From: DATMTS01 sp035564555
GTDB lineage: Bacteria; Actinomycetota; Actinomycetes; Actinomycetales; Microbacteriaceae
DNA length: 64,000 bases
Direction: 5' to 3'
NCBI GenBank assembly: GCA_035564555.1
Contig: DATMTS010000002.1
Coordinates: 23,786 to 87,785 of the forward strand
The translations under genes were made by a program, and so were the position numbers. Shown piece after piece: positions 59,181-64,000 of the stretch. Position 1 is the stretch's first letter. The number at the start of each line of letters is the position of its first letter. A model generated the notes under the pieces. The model did not search any database. It saw only the letters and a list, made by a program, of their open reading frames with translations, and was not told the origin of the DNA.

Positions 59181-61100
59181 ATGCCGAAAATCAAAGTCAG
59201 CGTCATCGTGCCGACATACCGGTCCGGTGACGGCTTGAGGCGTGTCATCGAGTCGCTTGACTCGCAGACCCTCGACCAGGCCGAATTCGAGTCGATTTTC
59301 ATCGACGACGGCTCACCGGACGACACCTATGAGCGTCTGCTCGGCTTGCAACGGGATCGCCCGAACATGTCAGTCGACCGCATCGAGAACTCGGGCTGGT
59401 CCAGTCGCCCCCGCAACGTGGCGATCGAGCGCGCACGGGGCGAATACGTGTTGTTCATGGACCATGACGATTACCTGCATCCGGAGGCTCTTGCCGCAAC
59501 GTACGCCTTCGCGCTGGCGAACGATTCCGATGTCGTCAACCCGAAGGAATCGAAGACGGGTGATGCAGGGTGGGGACTGGAGGGTTTCACTCAGAACGTC
59601 GGGAACGCCCGCGAAACTCGCGGCATCGACTCGCTCATGCCGATGATGCCGCACAAGCTCTATCGTCGGAGTCTTCTACTTGATCACGGCATCCGATTTC
59701 CCGAAGGCCGCCGGATGTTCTGGGAGGACGTCTGCTTCAACGTTCTCGCCTACCGTCACGCCTCGGTAATCTCGGTACTGGCCGGAACGCCCGTATACCG
59801 ATGGGTGAACACGGGCGAGAACAATTCGAGCAGCTACGGCCCAGAGGACGACGAGTTCTGGGATCGGCTGGATGCGCTCTTCGCCTTCATCGATGACGCG
59901 CTGCCCGGTGCGGAGTACCGCCAGGCACGCGACGCCGTGATCGCGCACGTGTTCCGCACACGCGTGCTCGGCAGACTTTATCCATGGTTGGCGGAGGCGC
60001 ACGATGCGGACCCATCGGCCGCCGTGGAACGAGCCCGGGCCATTGCCGCGCGACATGTCTCGGCGCCCGCGGAGGAACTCATGGGAATGCGGGCGCATGC
60101 CGAATCCGCCGTCCTGCGCGATGGCGACCTGGATTCCATGAGCGAACTCAGGGCCATCGATTCCGCGATCGTGGGCCTCAGCTACACCGACCGAGTGGAA
60201 TGGGAGGGTCGTGCGCTCATGATCGGGGTGACGACCACCTGGGGCGGTCCGGAACGGACCAGGCTGGAGCTGGATTATCGCAACGGCGGGATCGTTCGAC
60301 GACTGCCGGAGCGGCTAGAACGTATCGTTCCGCTCGCGGCACGCGACGTGACGGACGGACTGCGCAGCGGGGCGACGATGATCACCTTGCGCGCACGGCA
60401 CGAACAGTTGACCTGGCCGATCGTCACGGAATCCGATGTCCGCGTATTCCCGGGGGAAGACCGCTCTGCGCAGGTCGTCGTGCAGGCGCGGGCCATCGTC
60501 GACCCCAAGACCGCGGCGTTGGGCGGGCCGCTTGCTGACTCCCTCTGGGACGTTCATGCGCACAACACCATGATCGGGGTGACGAACGATCGTGCCGTGC
60601 GCTCCAGCACCCCGCCGCGCGTGGCCTTCATCGACGGGATGGTGGCGATCGCCTACGCGAACAAGAGCGGGCACCTGAGCGTGGACCTCGCGCAGCAGGT
60701 GCGCAATGCCATCAGCGACGCCAAGCTGGACCTGACAACCGCTTCCGTTCGCCGCGTCCGGCGCCACGTGTACCAGTTCACCGTCGATCTGTTGAGTGCG
60801 CATGTCGTCGGACAGACCGAACTCCGAGGAAAGTTAGCACTGCGTGCCATCGAAGAACGTCACCACGGGGCGTCGAAGCGAGGTCCCCGGCGCTTCGGGA
60901 TGATTCCCCGGAGGGTGAACATCACTGCCGATTCGACAGGCACGCTCTCGGCTGGGGCGGGAACGGCGCGACTGGCCGGGACGCTTCACGCGCTTCCCGG
61001 CGCATACGCACTCTCGGCGCGGTTCGGCAAGCGTATGCTGCCCACGAGCATCGGTGTGCGGATAAGTCGCATCGGTCGAGCTTCTCTGTTCGAGCTGTAG
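59181..61100 (+). CDS. TarS-like glycosyltransferase with C-terminal beta domains, copy 2
   Basis: A 639-residue paralogue, exactly the same length as the protein from 53627. It keeps VSVIVPTYRSGDG, FIDDGSPDDT, NSGWSSRPRNVAI, FMDHDDY, MMPHKLYRR and FWEDVCFNV in the GT-A half, and the C-terminal half aligns over its whole length (for instance VAFIDGMVAIAYANKSGHLS against VAFIDGTVAIAYRNKSAHLS). ATG 59181 follows GGGGGTTGGG. It is divergent from the membrane-protein gene and stands alone rather than with a LicD module. Confidence 0.83.
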   Translation: MPKIKVSVIVPTYRSGDGLRRVIESLDSQTLDQAEFESIFIDDGSPDDTYERLLGLQRDRPNMSVDRIENSGWSSRPRNVAIERARGEYVLFMDHDDYLHPEALAATYAFALANDSDVVNPKESKTGDAGWGLEGFTQNVGNARETRGIDSLMPMMPHKLYRRSLLLDHGIRFPEGRRMFWEDVCFNVLAYRHASVISVLAGTPVYRWVNTGENNSSSYGPEDDEFWDRLDALFAFIDDALPGAEYRQARDAVIAHVFRTRVLGRLYPWLAEAHDADPSAAVERARAIAARHVSAPAEELMGMRAHAESAVLRDGDLDSMSELRAIDSAIVGLSYTDRVEWEGRALMIGVTTTWGGPERTRLELDYRNGGIVRRLPERLERIVPLAARDVTDGLRSGATMITLRARHEQLTWPIVTESDVRVFPGEDRSAQVVVQARAIVDPKTAALGGPLADSLWDVHAHNTMIGVTNDRAVRSSTPPRVAFIDGMVAIAYANKSGHLSVDLAQQVRNAISDAKLDLTTASVRRVRRHVYQFTVDLLSAHVVGQTELRGKLALRAIEERHHGASKRGPRRFGMIPRRVNITADSTGTLSAGAGTARLAGTLHALPGAYALSARFGKRMLPTSIGVRISRIGRASLFEL

Positions 61101-61152
61101 TCGTCGGTGCCCGAGACGACTGATTCCGACGGAAGGCGCGTTCTGGGCCCGG

Positions 61153-61158
61153 TAGGCT
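61153..61158 (+). promoter_or_regulatory. -10 box TAGGCT for leaderless GT4 transcript
   Basis: TAGGCT is directly followed by ATGGCA and then ATG 61165. The earlier ATG (61159) would lie upstream of the predicted transcript start, which decides for 61165. Confidence 0.58.
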
Positions 61159-61164
61159 ATGGCA

Positions 61165-62319
61165 ATGCCTGACAGACCGAGGATCCTCTCGATCTCCTTC
61201 TCCGAATTCGTCAGCGATGCCCGCGTCCTGCGGCAGTTGGGTGTGCTCGCAGACTACGGAGACGTCACCACCATCGGGTACGGCCCGAAGCCGCCGGATG
61301 CCTCGGAGCACCTCCAACTGGTCGGGGAGCCCGCTTCGCTGCCGCAGACACCCGCCGGGGTGCTCATGCTCGCACTGCATCTGCACCGGAAGGCGGAGCT
61401 CGCCGCGCCGGCGAACGTGGCGGCACTCGCACTGCTTGCCGACAAACGGTTCGATCTCGTCGTCGCCAACGAAGCACGCGCCCTGCCGCTCGCCCATGCA
61501 GTCGCGCACGGCGCTCCGGTATGGGGGGACATGCATGAGTGGGCGCCCGAGGAGCGCACACAGATCCTTTCCTGGCGGCTGCTGGTGGCCCCTTTGATGC
61601 GCTCGATCTGCGCGCGCTATCTGCCCCGCACCGAGGCCGTCAGTACGGTCAACGGGTCGATCGCGGCGATGTATCAAGAGCAGTTCGGCTGCGAAGTGCG
61701 CGTCGTTCGCAACGCCATCGCCCTGCAGGATCTGGCTCCGTCTCCCGTTACGGGTGATCGCGTCCGGCTCGTGCACAGCGGCAGCGCCGTTCCCGGGCGC
61801 AGCATCGAGAGGCTCATCGAAGCGACCAGGCAGCTCGACGAGCGTTTCACTCTCGACCTCTTCCTCGTCGCGGCTCGAGACGGCGGCCGCTACCTCGACG
61901 AACTGCGGGGAATCGCCGGCGAGGATGACCGGATCGTCTTTCACGAAGCCGTCGCACCGGGCGACCTACCCCGTACTCTGAATGCCTACGACATCGGAGT
62001 CTTCGTGCTTCCCCCGCACACGGCGAACCACCGCTTCATGTTGCCGAACAAGTTCTTCGATTTCGTGCAGGCCAGGCTCGGTGTTGTGTTCAGCCCGGCC
62101 ATCGAGACATCCGCCCTGATCGAACGCTACGACCTGGGCCGAGTGAGCCCGGACTTCACGGCGTCTTCTCTCGCCGAGACGTTGCAGTCTCTTACCGCAG
62201 ACGACGTACGCCGTTACAAGCGCAACGCCGACAACGCCGCCGCCGCGTTGAGCTCAGAGCAAGACGAGCAGACTCAGCGCGATGTGATCGGGACGCTGCT
62301 GAAGCGCACGGTCACCTGA
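61165..62319 (+). CDS. Glycosyltransferase family 4-like
   Basis: A 384-residue GT-B protein. The N-terminal domain has RILSISFSEFVSDARVLRQ and the acceptor-side GDMHEWAPEE; the C-terminal domain has VHSGSAVPGRSIERLIEA and the donor-site FVLPPHTANHRFMLPNKFFDF. It resembles a group of wall-glycan transferases that recognise UDP-GlcNAc- or mannose-type donors, but the donor cannot be read from sequence. Its stop overlaps the convergent GT gene by 8 bases. Confidence 0.82.
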   Translation: MPDRPRILSISFSEFVSDARVLRQLGVLADYGDVTTIGYGPKPPDASEHLQLVGEPASLPQTPAGVLMLALHLHRKAELAAPANVAALALLADKRFDLVVANEARALPLAHAVAHGAPVWGDMHEWAPEERTQILSWRLLVAPLMRSICARYLPRTEAVSTVNGSIAAMYQEQFGCEVRVVRNAIALQDLAPSPVTGDRVRLVHSGSAVPGRSIERLIEATRQLDERFTLDLFLVAARDGGRYLDELRGIAGEDDRIVFHEAVAPGDLPRTLNAYDIGVFVLPPHTANHRFMLPNKFFDFVQARLGVVFSPAIETSALIERYDLGRVSPDFTASSLAETLQSLTADDVRRYKRNADNAAAALSSEQDEQTQRDVIGTLLKRTVT

Positions 62320-63466
62320 GGGCGCTATCGATCGCCCTCACCGCGGTTTGCGCGACTCTGTCGAGCGACGCGTTATCAGTCGCCCACTGTGCGAGCCGAA
62401 GCCGGTCGGCCGACGTGATCGGATCCGCCAGTGCAGCCTCCATCGCTTCGGCCACCTGAGCGGCATCCCAACCGACCGCCCAGCCGAGATCGTGGTCCTC
62501 GACCTCGTTCGCGACCGGGCCGACGCCCGCGTAGATCACTGGAGCGCCGCATGCTAGCGTGACAAGCGCCTTGGTGGCATATGCGAAGTCGTAACCGCGC
62601 TCGGGGCGCACCGAGGCCAGTCCGGCGCACGCTCCGCGCAACCATTCGGCGACGCGCTCTCCGCTCACCGTTCCCGGAAACTCGACGCGACCCGGCCCTG
62701 CCGCCGTGGCCTCTCGCTCGAGCCGCGCGCGCTCGACTCCCTGGCCCAACATGATCAGTCGGACACCAGGGTACCGGGTGGCGATTCGGCTGAAGGCCTC
62801 GACGAATACTCCTGCGCCTTGGATCTCGGACATGGTGCCTGCATAGACGAAATACTGGTACCCGGATGCCGCGTGGGGCCCGTCCGGATTGAAAAGCCTG
62901 GTGTCGATGCCGGTACCCACGGTGACTACGCGCGTGGCCGGTGCTCCGAGGTGCACCACCTCTCGAGCGACGTCATCGGAAATGGCCAGAACCAGTCGTG
63001 CTCCGCGCAATACCCAGCCCTCGACACGGCGCAGCACGGACACGATCGTCTTGGAGACACCGATGCCGGCGGCGGCTGTCGCAGCGACATCGGCAGAGAA
63101 GTACACGTATGGAATGCGCCGCATGCGGCAGATCATCCGACACACGACGCCTGTGGTGGGGGGCGGCTCGACGATGACGACGTCGCTGCGACGCGAGAAC
63201 ATCAAACGGAAGAAAAGCGGAATATCGAAGCTCGCGTATTGGACGTAACCGCGCACAGCGCCTGCGTGATCACGGAGCACCGGCCACCGACGCACCTCAC
63301 GGGTGCTCGGCACCCGCTCGGGAACCCGAGAGGTGAGAACCGTCGTGCGGTAGCCGGCGGCGTTCAACGCCCGCACCAGAGCGGCCAATCGGAACGCGGC
63401 GGCCCCGCCTTCGGGTTCATAGATGCGCGTCGCCACGATTGCGGAGCGGTGCTCGCCGGCGCGCAT
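62312..63466 (-). CDS. Glycosyltransferase family 4
   Basis: A 384-residue GT-B enzyme with IVATRIYEPEGGAAAFRLAAL at the N-terminus, YVYFSADVAATAAAGIG, VGTGIDTRLFNP, YAGTMSEIQGAGVFVEAF and ALVTLACGAPVIYAG in the donor site. The start ATG 63466 shares one base with the stop of the oxidoreductase gene (TGATG), so it is made with it. A longer open frame upstream lies inside that gene and is not coding. Confidence 0.86.
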   Translation of the reverse strand: MRAGEHRSAIVATRIYEPEGGAAAFRLAALVRALNAAGYRTTVLTSRVPERVPSTREVRRWPVLRDHAGAVRGYVQYASFDIPLFFRLMFSRRSDVVIVEPPPTTGVVCRMICRMRRIPYVYFSADVAATAAAGIGVSKTIVSVLRRVEGWVLRGARLVLAISDDVAREVVHLGAPATRVVTVGTGIDTRLFNPDGPHAASGYQYFVYAGTMSEIQGAGVFVEAFSRIATRYPGVRLIMLGQGVERARLEREATAAGPGRVEFPGTVSGERVAEWLRGACAGLASVRPERGYDFAYATKALVTLACGAPVIYAGVGPVANEVEDHDLGWAVGWDAAQVAEAMEAALADPITSADRLRLAQWATDNASLDRVAQTAVRAIDSALR

Positions 63467-64000
63467 CAGCCGTCTAGTGCGACGACGGCCGAATCCTGCG
63501 CGGACTGCAGGACGGCCTCCGCCACCTGAACCGTGCGCAGCCCCTCGGCCATGCTCACGACGTTGTCGGATATCCCGAGCACCGCGTCTCGGAACGCCTC
63601 GTGCTCCATACGCAGCGGCTCGCGCTTCTCGATGGCGAATCGCGTCATCGATCCCTCCGAGACACCTCGGAACGCCGCGACCGACTCCCATTGCGTGGTG
63701 TGGGTGCCGTTCTCGAAGAACGTCAGATCGCCGGAGAGCGTGTCTGCGACGAAGGCGCCGCGCTCACCGGTGATCACGGTCAGGCGCTCCTTCATGGGCG
63801 ACAGCCAGTTGACCAGATGCGAGGTGATCACGTCATTGGCGAGCAACCCGGTGATGCTCACCATGTCTTCGTGCGGCCGCCCGCTGCGCGTCGTGGTGCG
63901 AGCGGACACCGAGACGAACGGGCTGCGCGCCAGCCACGAGGTCAGGTCGATGTCGTGGGTGCCGAGATCCTTGACGACACCCACATCGGCGATGCGAGCC
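63466..64000 (-). CDS. Gfo/Idh/MocA-family oxidoreductase, C-terminal part
   Basis: The 5' part lies beyond the right edge; the frame is open to the end of the window and reads ARIADVGVVKDLGTHDIDL, the conserved joint between the Rossmann and catalytic domains with the active-site His in GTHDIDL. The rest is the normal C-terminal dimerisation sheet. Enzymes of this type in glycan loci often oxidise C3 of a UDP-HexNAc or its uronate; together with the dehydrogenase at 42229-43518 that would fit a diamino-uronate pathway, but this is inference. The GT4 gene follows with a one-base overlap. Confidence 0.85.
   Translation of the reverse strand, partial: ARIADVGVVKDLGTHDIDLTSWLARSPFVSVSARTTTRSGRPHEDMVSITGLLANDVITSHLVNWLSPMKERLTVITGERGAFVADTLSGDLTFFENGTHTTQWESVAAFRGVSEGSMTRFAIEKREPLRMEHEAFRDAVLGISDNVVSMAEGLRTVQVAEAVLQSAQDSAVVALDG

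Overview
The window is GC-rich actinobacterial chromosome. Gene content fits a member of the Micrococcales, most likely Microbacteriaceae: TANNNT promoters sit directly in front of start codons, GTG/TTG starts and ATGA/GTGA overlaps are common, there is an AccA3/AccD5/AccE-type acyl-CoA carboxylase, and the wall-glycan locus lacks mycolate or arabinan genes. The family assignment is inference from gene content and word usage, not a database match. I saw no rRNA, tRNA, CRISPR array, prophage or insertion sequence.

Bases 1-12,100 form a nucleoside uptake and salvage region. It holds an ABC importer of the BMP/simple-sugar type (its ATPase cut by the left edge), cytidine deaminase, thymidine phosphorylase and adenosine deaminase. 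An orphan PTS IIA-IIB pair and a YCII protein follow. On the other strand are purine nucleoside phosphorylase and a PGM2-type phosphohexo/phosphopentomutase, with an LpdA-type quinone reductase divergent from them. Together these import nucleosides, split them to bases and pentose-1-phosphate, and could pass the pentose to central metabolism.

Bases 12,200-28,750 are a housekeeping stretch: an APC amino-acid permease, the acyl-CoA carboxylase genes (accA3, accE, accD5) with birA, maf, a TrmA/RumA-family RNA methyltransferase with an Arg/Gly-rich insert, and a response regulator / histidine kinase / degenerate kinase-like trio. Then come a PH-domain protein, a GtrA-like protein, purK, purE and an LCP-family wall-glycopolymer ligase. 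The order from cdd to rmlD closely resembles M. tuberculosis Rv3315c-Rv3264c as I recall it, with a few insertions.

Bases 28,750-64,000 are one large cell-envelope glycopolymer locus. They encode a complete dTDP-L-rhamnose pathway (rmlA, B, C, D), galE and many glycosyltransferases. Two secreted wall proteins are present: a GH25 lysozyme with nine FG-GAP/VCBS repeats, and an LGFP plus cell-wall-binding-repeat protein. A nucleotide-sugar dehydrogenase, a flippase and a Wzm/Wzt ABC exporter follow, then UDP-galactopyranose mutase and a GlfT2-like galactofuranosyltransferase.

The most unusual part is 49.9-61.1 kb. Two tandem modules each encode a LicD phosphotransferase fused to a methyltransferase plus a small coiled-coil protein. 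They are followed by two 639-residue TarS-like glycosyltransferases that bracket an IspD/TarI-type cytidylyltransferase, an SDR-type epimerase and a large membrane protein. The likely output is a rhamnose/galactofuranose wall polymer carrying phosphodiester-linked, possibly methylated, CDP-derived substituents. The window ends inside a Gfo/Idh/MocA oxidoreductase gene.
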